The translations under genes were made by a program, and so were the position numbers. A stretch of DNA of 64,000 nt from contig NC_091094.1 of assembly GCF_024713975.1 (NCBI RefSeq), positions 20,358,501 to 20,422,500 on the forward strand, read 5' to 3'. Positions within the stretch are counted from its first letter, which is position 1. Each line of letters opens with the position of its first letter. Shown one piece after another: positions 11,960 through 25,000 of the stretch. Below the pieces are notes generated by a model. That model made no database searches and had not been told where the DNA came from. It saw only the letters and a list, made by a program, of their open reading frames with translations. The stretch is from Paralichthys olivaceus. Lineage: Eukaryota; Chordata; Actinopteri; Pleuronectiformes; Paralichthyidae.

Positions 11960-14900
11960 TCATCCAAGCAAAGAGATGAGCATGACCACACCCATGAACT
12001 GTGTGAAGAGGATGAGTGGCGTGAAGAAGGACCACACTGGCCACAGTGCTATGTTAAAGCTGAGAGAGAAGGACACATGTCACTTACAAATACACACAAA
12101 TACTGAAACACAAAAACGGCTGCTTCCTCCTACACTGTCATGTTTTACACATGATGCTGCAGTGATCCATAGCTTGTAATGTATCCACTTGATGAGAAAG
12201 CAAAAGTGATGGCTTCCTAACAGGCAGAATGAAGAAGAAGAATGTGGCAAGCTGTTAAATGACAGTGAATATTGGTGGTCCTTTCCATTAATATCTGGCT
12301 TGGACAGCTTGTTTGGGTGCTGTTGATGATGCCCCGCCTCACAATAAGATAAAAAAAGATGCAAGTAGCCACGAATTTGCACCAGGTGTCATGAACAGAT
12401 AAATAATATGTGTATGCGATACAATTACATATCTGTTTGAGTTATTATTGAAAAGAAAGAAAATCTTGATGTTAGAGCATTTGAACAAGATTTTAGACAA
12501 TAGTTTGTTACTTTAATGTTTCAACATAACAGCTTAAAGCCTGTCTGACACTGGATTTTGAGGAATATACCAATGTAACTATATTATGTCTCGTCATGAC
12601 TATGTGATCTTGTTAAATTATCACATTCAAAAGGGAGATGTATATAATTCAATGTTAAGTGTGATGATAAACATCTGATGCTGATATTATTTGTTTGGTT
12701 TCAAATACAGCATCCTATAGTTCCCCTGGTATGAAATTGAAAGGATAAAAGAGTTTGTTCGAGCAATTTGCAGTTATGCTCTTTTGTTTGCGTTTTACCT
12801 GCATGATGCAGCAATAAATGCAGCGGTGGTGAGGGGAGGAATGGCAGGGTATTCTTGGTCATAGTGCTGGATGCCTTTGAACCACTCCAGGTATACGATG
12901 CAAAACATGGCCAGCGACAGGCAGATCCCAAGGAGTACCAGACCCACATAGAACCACCAGCTGGAAAAAATAGGGGTTAGAAAGAGGGAGAATATTATTG
13001 AAGATCTGAAGTTAATTAAAAAAAAATTTTAAAAGATGTAAACTTTGTTGTTTTACATGAGCATGTACCTTCCACAACAACAGACAATTAGGATCTCTGT
13101 GTGAAGATAATTTAGAGAAAATACAGAAACTAAAAATAAGGCACAGTTGGAAAGTGACCTCATACGTATGTAATATTTTGCTTAGCTGTGTGTGTATTAT
13201 GTAGGGTACAGAGACATGTGAATGAAACCTTGGAGGGAGTTTCATCAGCTGTCTCCATAACTCAGTCACCTTTTGATATTATCGTTCTCCATGATGTTTT
13301 GGATGAAGTTGACGTAGTAGGTCACAGCCATAGATGCCACGATCCAGAAAACGGAATGTCTGTTAATGCGAGGAAGAGGTTTGGCATCTTTTTCCTCCGG
13401 ACCTGAAAGATAATCGAAAACAACAATGTCATAAAATCTTCAAATGGGAGTTTCATACATGTGTCCACTTTGAGAGCACAATTCAATCCATGACAACTTT
13501 GAAAGTAGAAATGTAAGTAAAGATTATAGGAAATTGATTCATAGCTTATCACATTTAATTGGACCTCAATAATCCACGTGCACACAAATGTGAGACTAGT
13601 CTTACATTATTTTACCATTGATTAGATGAGTAATAAATATAGTTAGCACAGTAGTACCATGTAACAAAAACACACTACATTCAATTTCAAATAGTCAGTG
13701 AAAGAATTACAGTATAGCATACTATTTACTACCAACTGAGATTTGTCTTGCTTCAATAAAATGTGCCAAATCCCAACCATTCAAATTTCAGGAGCTTAAG
13801 AGGTGAATCTGATAGTTTTCCTGGAGATAATCTTACTCCTCCGAGAGCTATTAATCTCTATAATTTACTGGTTGATTAAACATATCAGAGCTTGTTGTTG
13901 GCTGATGAAGTGCTGCTCTGCTCTGCAGAGTTCACAGTGAACTCCATGCCTCCATGCCCCAGACAAATAGTTGACCTGCATCTTTAATCAAAGGTTTGCC
14001 TTGTGGTCCATCTTGTATACAAGATATACTATAGCAAGCCAGCTCACCTAAAAGACCACCGGAGGCATGTAAACTGGAATAATCGCAGACGTTGATATGA
14101 AAGGGATGACCACTCAACAAATGCTTGGTCTGTTGCTTGTATTACAGTGATCGGTTTACACTGGCAAAGAGATGGTATTGGACTGGCGACAGCGTAGGAG
14201 TACAGTTTCCTTCTACCGTGTGGCTGGCCTGACACAGCGTTTGCTCCCAATCAAAAGAATCAAGAATTGTTGGGTATCTGCCAGTCGACGCCTCAGAGTG
14301 GGACAATTGTCCACTGTACCAGCTGCACACAAACCCCTTTTAGAATGAAAGTGTTGCAGTCGCACTGTCTGTTGTGTATTGGCTGCACTCAGCAGCCAGT
14401 TTATTAGATACACCACAATAAAACTAACGAAGGAGTCCAATAGTAAACAAAACTTTCAAATTGAAATGTCCATGGTTTGTTGAGACAGTTTTGTGTTGAT
14501 GGTTATTTAGAAGGATGCAATGTGATGCTCTTGATTCATGTTGTGTTATATTTTCATTATTGCGTCTAACCCATTTAGTAATACAGCAATCCAGTTCAAC
14601 AGCAGCACTGTAAAACACGTCCAGCAGTTTCAACAACACATGTCATTCGTCATCACAGTGGGGTTCACTGCAGGTCTGCTGTATCAGGCTGCATTAGCTT
14701 TAGCTTGGTGTTCCTAATAAACTGACAGCTTAGTAAATCACGAGTGGCAGCTCGTTATGGTTCCGTGAAAAGAAAAGGTCACTATGTTTAAACCCCGTGG
14801 TGGTTGCACACTGGTCTTTCAACAGTTTGAGCCATGTGACTTTAGAATTGGTTTTCTGCTCAAGTTGGTCAGCAGGCTGTGTTTAGCATTTAGTCAGGAT

Positions 14901-15103
14901 GTCAGCCCCCAAACCGGAAGTAAGTGACGTTTCCACTGTTTATAACGCTGTTTAAACTGTGACAGAAAACCCGGCTAATAACGTTAGCCACTACGTTTCT
15001 TACTCTTTTCATCTTGGTCACTCGCTGTCGTTGTTTGCATAAGAAACTCTGCATCTCTCTTGAATCTGTTCCGCAGCGTTGCCAGCTCACTGTCGTTCAG
15101 CAT
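11960..15103 (-). CDS. tmem128: Transmembrane protein 128 (4 exons)
   Basis: Exons 15103-15004, 13402-13270, 12960-12799 and 12059-11960 join in phase to 164 aa; the human protein is 165 aa. TMEM128 is a small four-helix membrane protein reported at the endoplasmic reticulum, with no established biochemical activity. Conserved blocks are [17 protein letters not shown] (first helix, about residues 51-67), [12 protein letters not shown] at the end of helix two (about 80-102), [12 protein letters not shown] (helix three), and [15 protein letters not shown] with the terminal [14 protein letters not shown] (helix four). The identical LLG ending in human supports the stop. Exon 1 encodes a short hydrophilic leader starting [14 protein letters not shown]; its donor phase (one base) is exactly what exon 2 needs. 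The first intron, 1.6 kb, holds a small transposon. The gene sits between otop1 and lyar, as in mammals. Confidence 0.93.
14395..14731. mobile_element. MITE-like element with inverted ends, in tmem128 intron 1
   Basis: The left end reads cagtttattagatacacc (about 14397). The right end is its imperfect reverse complement, ggtgttcctaataaactg (about 14710-14727). No coding sequence lies between. The size (about 340 bp), inverted ends and lack of an open frame fit a non-autonomous DNA transposon. A related left-end fragment (cagtttattaggtaca) lies at about 16168. The target duplication is not clear. Confidence 0.5.
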
Positions 15104-17610
15104 TATGTTGATGCTATCAGTTTACTAGCATTAGCTCTGAAAGCTAAGTGAAGATTGGAAGGCACTTCCTGTTAGATCCAGAGTCGCCTTTTTTATGACG
15201 CACCGGACAGCGACCGTGGTAGTTTTCGTGTTGTCTCGTGTATACAAACGCTAATGTACTTAGAGAAAAACAATAACCCGTAGCTAAATAAACAAACATT
15301 GAATTTTTATCCAGATTAAACCAACAATAGGACATAATTACATTACAATGTAAAGGGCAGGTCACACAAAGCTTTAATTCACAGTATGTTTTAAATTATT
15401 TCAATTATTTCCAATCATTTGATGCAAAGCTATCTTTGTTACCTGTGAGAATAACTAAATCAATCTGACCTGTCCATTATATTAACACAATGTTTAGTTT
15501 CCATATATTTACATTACATGTATGACTGCAAAACGTTGCTAAGAGTAGGATGTTCTTCAATATTAAACCATTATATTTTAAAATATCGCTTAAACAGGTA
15601 GAATTTATAAAGCACAAACTGTTTTTAAATTAAAGTTCTATGTTAGGTTGTATTTGTGTTTCCTTATTATGTGTAGTTTTGGAATCATTGGCATTTTTAA
15701 CATATACTGTATGTCAGATGATATATTGGTATCAGAAATGTTTTTTTCTCTAATGTTGGTATTTACATTTGCCCCAAAAATCCATATCAGTCAGGCTGCA
15801 ACAGTAAGTGTGTTGTGTACTTCCTTCTCGAGAATCATCTGGATACCAACAGCAAACCAACACCAAACATAAGCTTAAAAGGGTAACTGAGGATATTTGC
15901 TAAAAAAAACAGGACTGACTGAGTCTATTTGCTCTCATTCCTCATCATCTTAGCAGTATGCATAGTAGCTGGCTCCATTCCAAAGTTTATCTTGAACGTC
16001 TACCTTTACACAGCGCTGGCAAGAATCTGACACTGCTGATGCCTTTGTCCCATTTCACTCCCAATTAAAAACTTTCCAAGAAAAGACAAGATGTGTGCAG
16101 TAAAGAAACGTGAATAATACCTAAAGTGGTTGATCCCCAGCAGCCAAACAGCTGACCACTTTTATGCCAGTTTATTAGGTACAAAACAAATGTAAAGTAA
16201 TACAAATCCTTTAACAATGAAGGTCCAAGTCCTTTTTTTACACTAAGGTGTCATTGATTTAGGACTATTTGTTTATATCAATGTGGTAGACTAACCTTTC
16301 TGTATTCACCTGTAAGGAAACATGTCACTCTTGCTCCTCAAACAGGTGGAGGCCACTGAGTCATCAGTTACTCTTCACTCAGGGACGGGGTCTTGTTCCA
16401 GAGCAGATGCACTGTTACCTCACGCTCATCCATAGATGCCTGGTGCTTACGAGCAGAACGAATGGACATTTGTATCATCAACAGATCAGAGCAGCACCCA
16501 GTATGTGTACTATCTGTACAATGCTGTTTGTTGTGTAAATTCAACTGTGCGATGCTCTGTAACTATATGGATAACGTAGCTCCGTAATGTTAACACTTTT
16601 GATTAAATTCAAAGATTGTTCAGTTCCACAAGTAGCAAGTACTGGTTACACAGATAAAACAATCAGAAGAAACAAGTAAATCTGTTTAGTTTCTTAATAA
16701 TCAAACTTTTCTTCTCTAAGACTGTTTCTTTCAGATGCTGTAGTGTCTCTGCATTGTGTTTAATATCAATAGCAAGTCTTCCGATTAACTTGAAAAAGAC
16801 TTTCCTCAAATAATTATGGCCATTAAGTTCAGTGTTCAAGGATCAGACTGACCCTTCATGAAAAAAGATAGTGGCCACAGTTCATCATGTCATGTTTATT
16901 GGCAGAAATGAGACGTGGAGTGATGTGGAGACCCAGATTTGTTTTGCGACAGTGAAGACAGGCTCAGTTACAGTTTTTCTGTGGGGTCTGGATTAGTCCC
17001 ACAACAGACTAGAAAACACCATTTTAATACTAGCAAACCTGAGTAACAGCTTGACTAATACCCAAGTATCTAATATACAATTACAGGTAAGCAGTGTGAT
17101 GAATGAGCATCAGTGTTAAACCTGCTGGGATTAGCAGAGCTTCATAAAGCTGGGCAGATTTCCTCCTGTAGCTCCTCCCGTGTGTGTGTGTGTGTGTGTG
17201 TGTACAGGGGGTAAAGAGGCTGCTCATTCTAGTGGTGGAAAATCAGACAGCATTAAAACTTCACCTGAGGCTGACACCAAGCATCTTGCTTCTATGGAGC
17301 TTCTGTGTCCACAGCCAAGTGAACCCCGTTCGGGGTGCCGAGGAATGTGCATTAGCTTCGTCCCGTGTGAGAGTCAAATTCACCTCGGGTGCACCTCTCC
17401 TGTTTCCCTTCCCCCACTCCAACATCCAATCCCACAGATAAGGTGCCATTTCCCAGCCTTACTGTGGCCTTGGAATGTAGAAGAGAGTCATCGTCTATCA
17501 CAATTGTCATTTTATACGTTAAACAACCCAGATGCGTTCTGGGATAGCTGGTAAAGCCGACCGGCTCCCCTGCAATCAGAAACAAGACACACATATCACT
17601 TATAAAATGG
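15104..17610. other. tmem128 promoter side and spacer to lyar
   Basis: The first 150 bp hold an ETS-type site (cacttcctg at about 15161, GGAAGT-type on the minus strand), consistent with a housekeeping promoter for tmem128. Further right the DNA is AT-rich with repeat fragments and a short GT run at about 17181-17202. The open frames near 17180-17550 are driven by the GT run and show no family resemblance. Confidence 0.45.
15717..15801. repeat. Dispersed repeat fragment shared with zbtb49 intron 6
   Basis: The segment with atatattggtatcag, ctctaatgttggtat and ccccaaaaatccatatcag is clearly related to 25285-25375. Both resemble a repeat common in fish genomes. Only a fragment is present, and the family is not assigned. 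Confidence 0.55.
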
Positions 17611-17738
17611 TTTAATCTTCAAGATTATGCCATCTGTATAAAAACATCCACAGGAGGATGACAGACAAGAAACTCTTTTAAATTTTAAAAGTCTATGAAC
17701 AACATACATTTCATGCCAGAGGTGTGAGATACACAAGT

Positions 17739-20700
17739 CTAATTTATTAGTTTAACTCTGTCTTTCAAAACTCTAAACTTGGGATTGTTTTTGATCTTCT
17801 TGTTGAATATGGCTAGAACCTCCTCTTCAGTTCGAAAATTTCCATCAGCAGTGAACGAATAGTAGGCAGCCAAAATCTGTGAAATCCAGAAGAAAAAAAA
17901 CATTCGCCTTAACATCATATCAAACAAAAGATTAGTTCAGAGGAACATGCAGGGTTTAGAAGTCAGATGGGATGCTGCGTAAACAAAGAATTACAAACAA
18001 AAATACTTCATGGGTGCATTCCAGTACTTCAGCAACTGCCATAATAAGAGCTGTTTAAATTCTCTAAAGGATAACCAAATGAGCTTCAATGTTTCCTAAT
18101 TTATCTCCTTTCACAGGGTAAACACCAGACCATCCTTTATGAAAAAAAGGAGAAAATGCTTTGCAGCAGCAACATTATATTTACACCTGAAAACACCAGC
18201 ATAAATAAAAAAAATTAAAAGCAGCGATCCAGAAGTGATGTGAATCGTCGCATGCTCCTGATTTCTTCTCTGTCCCATCTGTTCAGTCAAGAATCCCATG
18301 AATAATGACCCGATTTAACGTATAGTTCACTATATCAGCATCAGTATTAAATATAACATTTATTTCAATCCCTTGAATGTGGAATGGACACTTTTTTTCT
18401 CCACTTATATAAGGTATTCTTCACACATGTACCTCAGAGCATTATATTGTTTCAACCTTTCAGTCCCTTTTGTTTTATTGTATCTATATATTTAATTTAT
18501 TAGCCATTTTAATCAAATCTGTTTTGTGGTTAAGTTGCAATTTAAATATTCCCTCTGTGTGAACCGAGAACTTATTATTTTGTTTTAAACAGGAAACCAT
18601 ATTATATATTATTATGCACAGCCTTCGACATGGACTACTGGATATTTTGTGCACATGTTCTGTTATAAATAAAGTTAAAGTTAAAAAAAATCAGGTATAA
18701 CTGGAGTGGGATTTTCTCTGCACTCTGCACTACAGCTTCTTCACATCTTTCCTTGACCTTGTGGCGTATTCCATCAGGGGGCAAGGAATAGTGGTTAGGA
18801 AAGGAGATCACAATTCAATTCTCACCTTCTTCCTGAGTTTCTTCACTGGAAGTTCCTGGTCAGTCGAGTCTCTCAGCACAGCCTTGATATTCCCCTTCCA
18901 GTTGAATTTGCCTGTAAGATGATCAGAACAAGAAATTTGCTTCTAGCATGGAGAGTATTCACTGAGGGTAATTTTCTCAAAAAAAGAAACACTGACCCCT
19001 GGTGGCTTCACTGTTTAACGCCATCATGTATCTATAACAAGACATTGTTCAAAGACATGAACCAAACCATGTTACCTTTGGAAGCTGTTTGGTCCTCAGT
19101 GTCATCTGACACTATGTCAGCAGACTCTTCTGGTTCAACAACTGAGAAAGGGAAGGAAGAAAAGTTGTGCTGTAAGTGCATACTGAGATACTAAATCTAC
19201 ACTTTAAAAAATGAAGAGGAGGATTGTATGAAAATTATAAAGTTTGTTTAAATACATGATAAAAAGTGCAGAAGTTTTACACATGGTTAAAACGCTTAAA
19301 ACTTTCATTCTTGGCCTACATTTGGAGGCTCAAACTTAATCTATACATCTGGTCTATGTTTACATTTCTAACAATATACAGCATTTGCTGAACAATACAA
19401 CTAACAGATCATGAGTGAACCTTGACTGAGAATCTTCACAGACAACTTACTCTTTTTTTTCTTGTTGGATGTCTCATTTTCAGCATTGTGCCCGTTTTGC
19501 TCTTCATCTATATCCTCTTCGCTGCTGCGCTTTCTCTTTTTGTCCTTTTTCTTAATTTTGCCCGTCTGCTCTCCCTCTCCTTCTTGTGCGTCTGTTTTGT
19601 CTATGTTCTTTGCAGATTTCCCGTTCTTCTGCTGACGGGCCTCTTTACGCTCCCTTTTGTTGAGCTTCTTCTTCTTCTCATCACCTGGCGGTCCATTCTG
19701 CTCTTCATTCCCGTTAGTATGCACCTTGGCTTCAGGCACTGTCTGCTGGGGGACCTCTGGAGCCTGTTGGGTTGGGAATGAAAATCAACTTAGATGTTGA
19801 AAACATGGAATTTATTTTTTTCTATACATTGAAATAATTCATTACACGAAACAGCAGAAGGAAAACCACATACATGACTACATGTCTTTTGCTTGTCTAA
19901 TGGCTTCAGGTCAAAACTATACCAAACACCTTTAAATGCTGTGAAGAGACTATGGCTCTCATGCTAATTATTTGTGGCAAAAATACACACGCATACATAT
20001 ATATATATATATATATATATGTTTACAATGTATTTTTAAGACAATACTTACTTTTAAACTATTTGATCAGCAAACTAAACTAAACAACTAATACTAAGCT
20101 TTCACCTTACCTGCTCTATGCTGACAGAAAATAATATACACAAGGAATGAGCTATAGTAGAAACAAAAATAGTTAACTTAAAGCAGCTGAACTTACACTG
20201 TCGGCTGCAGCGAGGATGTTCCACACTTCATCGTGAAGGCTGGTGTTGGTTATTTTAAGACTGTTTCTCATCCAGTTCTGAGGGAGAGACACAACATGAA
20301 AACAAGCTGACAACCAGACAGTCTGCTCAATAAAGTAGGAAATGACTGTTACAGTTGGAAGAAACTCTTACCTGAAACTTGGCCTTCTTTCTTGGGACAT
20401 TGTCGTACATGCTGACTTGTTTGAGCACGTCCTTCAGCTTCGCACTGACCCCGGGTTTGTCCATGGCCTCGTTGACTTTCTTCAGTCAAGAGACATTTCA
20501 AGTTAGATTTTAAAAGGCACAGACACAAACATTACTTTTATTATTTCATCACATTCTGTGCATCTCACCTGAATCCACTGCTGCTGCTTCACATCTCCTT
20601 TGTTTGCCTTTGCCTCGTAGCCTTTGCCTCCATACTTCTGATCCTCACTGATGCACTTCAGGTGGTTCTTGTAGTCATCGCCCCTGTTCACAGAGAAACA

Positions 20701-20910
20701 ACACAGCACCGATGAAACTGCTTCTGTAACAATGGGAGTGGTGAGTAAACAGCAACAGGGGGGAAGACAGGAAACACTCGGTCGTTACCAGAAATCTTTT
20801 CCACAGTCGATGCAGGACAGGACCTGGCAGCCCCGGCACATGTTCACATGTTTATCAACCTGAGCTTTCTTCAGTGATTCACCGCATGCGTTGCAGGTGA
20901 AAAACACCAT
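17739..20910 (-). CDS. lyar: LYAR zinc-finger nucleolar protein (8 exons)
   Basis: Exons 20910-20789, 20683-20569, 20479-20372, 20277-20197, 19763-19451, 19141-19076, 18911-18826 and 17876-17739 join in phase to 342 aa. LYAR is a nucleolar cell-growth regulator linked to ribosome biogenesis and transcription. The N-terminal LYAR-type zinc-binding region has Cys6, Cys9, His21, Cys25, Cys28, Cys33 and Cys36 (MVFFTCNACGES, then CRGCQVLSCIDCGKDFW). It is followed by the near-invariant DDYKNHLKCISEDQKYGGKG and WIQ. Exon 4 has NWMRNSLK and EVWNIL. Residues about 165-246 are a low-complexity Lys/Glu-rich basic region typical of nucleolar retention. The C-terminal block GKFNWKGNIKAVLR to NPKFRVLKDRVKLIN is the conserved LYAR tail. 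An ATTAAA variant signal at about 17611-17616 (minus) may serve as poly(A) signal. It is head-to-head with zbtb49. Confidence 0.96.
19998..20021. repeat. (AT)n microsatellite in lyar intron 4
   Basis: Uninterrupted AT dinucleotide run of about 11 units. Confidence 0.9.
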
Positions 20911-21715
20911 TTTCAAACGCCACTAATGAACGTGGAGGATCCAAACTCAAAACAAACCCGGTGTAATCCTCATGCGACACCCCCGTCTGCAGCGCTAGCT
21001 AATGTTAGCCACAGACAGACGAGTAACGTTATGCAAAGCTGACGAGTGTTAAGCTAAGCTAACAGTTGTGAATAGCAGGGAGTTGATCGACATGTGTAAA
21101 TTCAGTAAGTCGCTACGTTAAAGTAGTTTTGCTTCTGACTCGCATTTAAAAACTGCGACACCCCTGCTCTCCTCCATCCGCGTAAACTTTCCAAAACACA
21201 CGTGACGGCTGCGACACGCTGTGGCCACTTTAATAGTCTTCCGTGGGCAACCGCAACCAAAGAAAGGTTCTGAGACAAATGAAGTCAAATACCATCCAAA
21301 CGCCCTTCTGCTCTGAAAGGCTATGCATAGACGTCTTTAGCATGTGAGCCACGTCGTCTTTTCAAGTTAAAACATGTCGCACACTCATTCTCCAACACTG
21401 TTTTTTTTGTCTTCCCGGTTTCGTGTTTCGGCGGGTCGAAAAATAAGCTGTACCCGGAAGTGACGCCGAATCCTCGCATTCGAGAAGTGACCCATCATCC
21501 AAATAAGAGGTGGAAACCTGAGGCTGCTGCTGTAACACAGGTCTGGACCAGGAACTGATGTGTGTCACTGCTGCTAATGAACAACTCCAGGCTCTCCGTG
21601 TGGGTGGAGACACTCCTTAGTTCAGGCTGCAGACTCACACCTCATGAGGCTAGTTTGTTAGCTTAGCTTTGTGTTTGTGACGATCGTCCAATTTTTGCAT
21701 GGGTGGTCTCATATC

Positions 21716-21722
21716 ACACACA

Positions 21723-21780
<58 letters not shown>
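21716..21780. repeat. (CA)n microsatellite
   Basis: CA run of about 30 units with one CATA interruption. Confidence 0.95.
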
Positions 21781-21783
<3 letters not shown>

Positions 21784-21920
21784 TTCTGCCTGGTTGATGA
21801 ACTGTATGATTTATACTGTATGTGTGAACATTCACTTGTGGAACAATGTTGGCAGCACTCTTTGCATCACTTTTTATCAGTTTACATTCCAAGAGTTACC
21901 AGATCAGAGGGATCATTAAT

Positions 21921-21921
<1 letters not shown>

Positions 21922-21994
<73 letters not shown>
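21922..21994. repeat. Compound (CT)n(GT)n microsatellite just before the zbtb49 start
   Basis: About 22 CT units pass directly into about 14 GT units, ending 25 bp before the zbtb49 ATG. It therefore lies in the 5' UTR or at the 3' end of a 5' UTR intron. Confidence 0.95.
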
Positions 21995-21996
<2 letters not shown>

Positions 21997-22019
21997 ATGA
22001 TGGAGCAGTTGGACTGACC

Positions 22020-25000
22020 ATGGACACTCTGTCCAGCCACAGCTCGTACCTCCTGCAGCAGCTCCAGGAGCAGAGGATTCAGGGGCTGCTGTGTGACTGC
22101 ATGCTGGTGGTCAAAGGCGTCTGCTTCAAAGCCCACAAGAATGTCCTGGCCGCTTTCAGCTCCTACTTCAGGTGCGTTCATATGACCACGTTCGGACCTG
22201 GTGGTAACATCCATTCTGAGGGATCCAATCACAAGCGGTCATTGCAAAGCTCAGGTCTGAACACCAAACCTGTCTCAATGAGTCCTGAGATCCGAGTTCA
22301 GACCACATTCAGAAGAGGTCACATTTCTTAGCTGTGTGAATACAGTGCATCCTGAGCCACATGTGAACCGTGACAGTTTCACAACCAATACAACAATTTT
22401 TGTACTCTACTCAGTGTCCATCTGTTGATTTCTTTTTGGCCAAAATATCAACACTGACATTTTTTTCCCCAAATGGGTAATATCCTATTCCACAGCAGAC
22501 CTCCATGCTGCACATTGATTCATTCAGCCACTCTCTGTACCTCTTGCTCTCACTGACACATCTATACTTTCAGATTGGGTTAAAAGTAAACAATTTGGTG
22601 TTCACAAACTGAAATGACATACATGATTGTTTGCATATAGAGTGGAAAGTTAGTCCGATCACAAGTGGTCAAAGGAAACACATTCAGGAATCATTTTAAT
22701 TCCAGGTTTGAAGAGACTGGATGTTAACACCAGGTCTGAACAGGCCCCATGTCAATAGATAGTTAATCTACTGGCACATTCGGGAATATGTGTGAATTCC
22801 TCCTCTTGCCGTCTGATCTTTTCAGGTCTTTGTTCCAAAATTCCCCCAGTCAGAAGAACGAGGTGTTCAACTTGGTTATCCAGGATGTCAGTGGCATCGG
22901 CCAAATATTGGACTACATGTACACCTCCCACCTCGACATCAATCAAGATAATGTACAAGCGCTCCTGGACATCGCTCAGTGCTTACAGGTTCCAAACGTG
23001 CAGAGCATGTGCAACACTTTCCTCAAACCTTGTCCCCCACCAGTAGAGATCCCATCATTTTCGCTCCCAGGCATGCTGAGCTCTGAGCACGACTGCCTCT
23101 TGGGAAGCAGTCTTCCTCACGATGTAGACCTCCACTGTCCCTCTGAAGGCCAGAGGCCTGGCCTCGGCAATGATGCGGACCACACCAAAAGGCTGCCAGT
23201 TGCTGGGCCTAATAACAGCTCTAACTATGACACAACTGGCACCACTCAGGCACCTATAGAAAAACAATTAGTCCACGGCTACAAGCTCCGTAACTTCTAC
23301 AGTAAACAGTATTTCAAACAAAGCGCAATTCAGACAATTAATGCAGCGAATCAAGGCCCAGGTCCTTTGGTGGTGGTGGAGCGGCAGCAGCAGTGTCAGC
23401 TTGGGGTTAACCAGGGAGCCAATAATACACCTGTATGCTCAGGAAACACAGCTCAGCCTAATCCACCCAGCACATCTGTGGCAGTGGAGAAGAACCCTGT
23501 CTCCTCTCTGACACCCTCAGACAATTTAAATGCTCCCAACTGTGACTCAGCAGACTCCATGCTCAATAGGCCAGTGCGTCCCAAGAAGGCTGTGTACCTC
23601 AAAAAATACAACTACCTGAGGTCTCAGAAAGCTTTGGAGGAGATGTGTGCCGAGTCTGTCAGCGAGCCCGTCCTCAGCTGTCCCAAAGAGAATCCTCAAG
23701 AGGAGCCTGTTGTCCAGACTGAAACGCCAGCAGCTCCTGCTGAGGGTGTTACTGCAGGCGAGGAAAGGGTTTCTGAGACAGAGCCACGACAACCCAGTCC
23801 TCCACCTGTGACCCAAGAAGAGCAAAATCTGAAGCCGCAGCAGCAGACGGGTAACAAGCAGTACTGCTGTGATGTGTGTGGGAAGATTTTTAAGCACCCG
23901 AGCAACCTGGAACTGCACAAGCGCTCACATACTGGTATTTACAGTAAATATTCCAGAATAACACATGTCACTTACACCAATGATTTTGTAGGATTTATTG
24001 AATCAATATTTTTAGACGCAAAATGTATGTTTGTTGTTGCAGGTGAGAAGCCCTTCCAGTGTAATGTTTGTGGGAGATACTTCTCACAGGTACAGTTTGG
24101 TGTATTATTCAAATGTAGCAAAGTGATTCTTATGTGCCCACATTATATTGAGGTATTTAAGTAATTTTTTTACAGGCTGGGAATTTACAAACTCATTTGC
24201 GACGACACTCTGGAGAGAAACCGTACATCTGTGAGTTATGTGGAAAAAGGTGAAGAATCTCCTGCTGTCTATTGTATGTGTTATTGCATGTGATAGTTTT
24301 CAAAGCTTGGTAATATATTTCAGGTGTATGCAAAGCTACATATTTAAATACTGTTTAAGTTGCATATTGAGTTAATAACAAATGATTTGTGGTGACAACT
24401 TAATGAACTGAGTAAGTATTAGTGTCACATAAATATAATGTTTATCTGTGATGTTCAGCTTTACAGCATCAGGTGATGTCCACCGTCACAAAGTGGTCCA
24501 CACAGGAGAGAAGCCACATCTCTGTGATATATGTGGACGAGGTATGTGACATCAGTCAACATAACACATCTCATATTTTAGAAGATAAACCATAAACTTG
24601 TATAAGCTTGTATAATTTACAGAAACACTGCGACACATTTAGTTTTCATGAGATTGGTGTTAAACCCTCTTCACTGTTTTATCCCTCAGGATTTAACAAC
24701 TTGAGCAATCTCAAAGAGCACAAGAGGACTCATGCCACAGACAAGACGTTCACTTGTGACCAGTGTGGAAAATCTTTCAACACGCATCGAAAGCTTCTGA
24801 AGCACAAGACCCGCCACGCTGGAGAAAAACCACACAGCTGTGCCACATGTGGTAAGGAGCTTACTTTTCCGAGCAGTATGAGAAACTTCTGGTCAGCAGA
24901 TATGAATGTCAGATATTTAATAATTTCCTGCAGTAGGGCCAATCATTTATTGATTCTTAATACATTGGATCGATTTAGAAAACCACTGATTTTACCTGCA

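Larger units (their letters stand above)
20911..22019. promoter_or_regulatory. Bidirectional lyar/zbtb49 promoter interval
   Basis: A 1.1-kb gap separates the two divergent start codons. It is CpG-richer than its surroundings between about 20930 and 21480. It contains a strong ETS/GABP-type motif next to a CRE-like half site (ccggaagtgacgcc, about 21453), a layout typical of TATA-less housekeeping promoters. A non-coding first exon of zbtb49 may lie right of this. Its donor was not pinned down. Confidence 0.55.

Noticed and set aside
17180-17594. Overlapping 80-124 codon frames near the lyar 3' end.
   Set aside because: The plus frames begin in a GT run, none has homology, and the strands overlap each other.
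21650-22232. Several open frames of His-Thr or Cys-Val repeats.
   Set aside because: Translations of CA/GT runs; the only real coding start here is zbtb49 at 22020.
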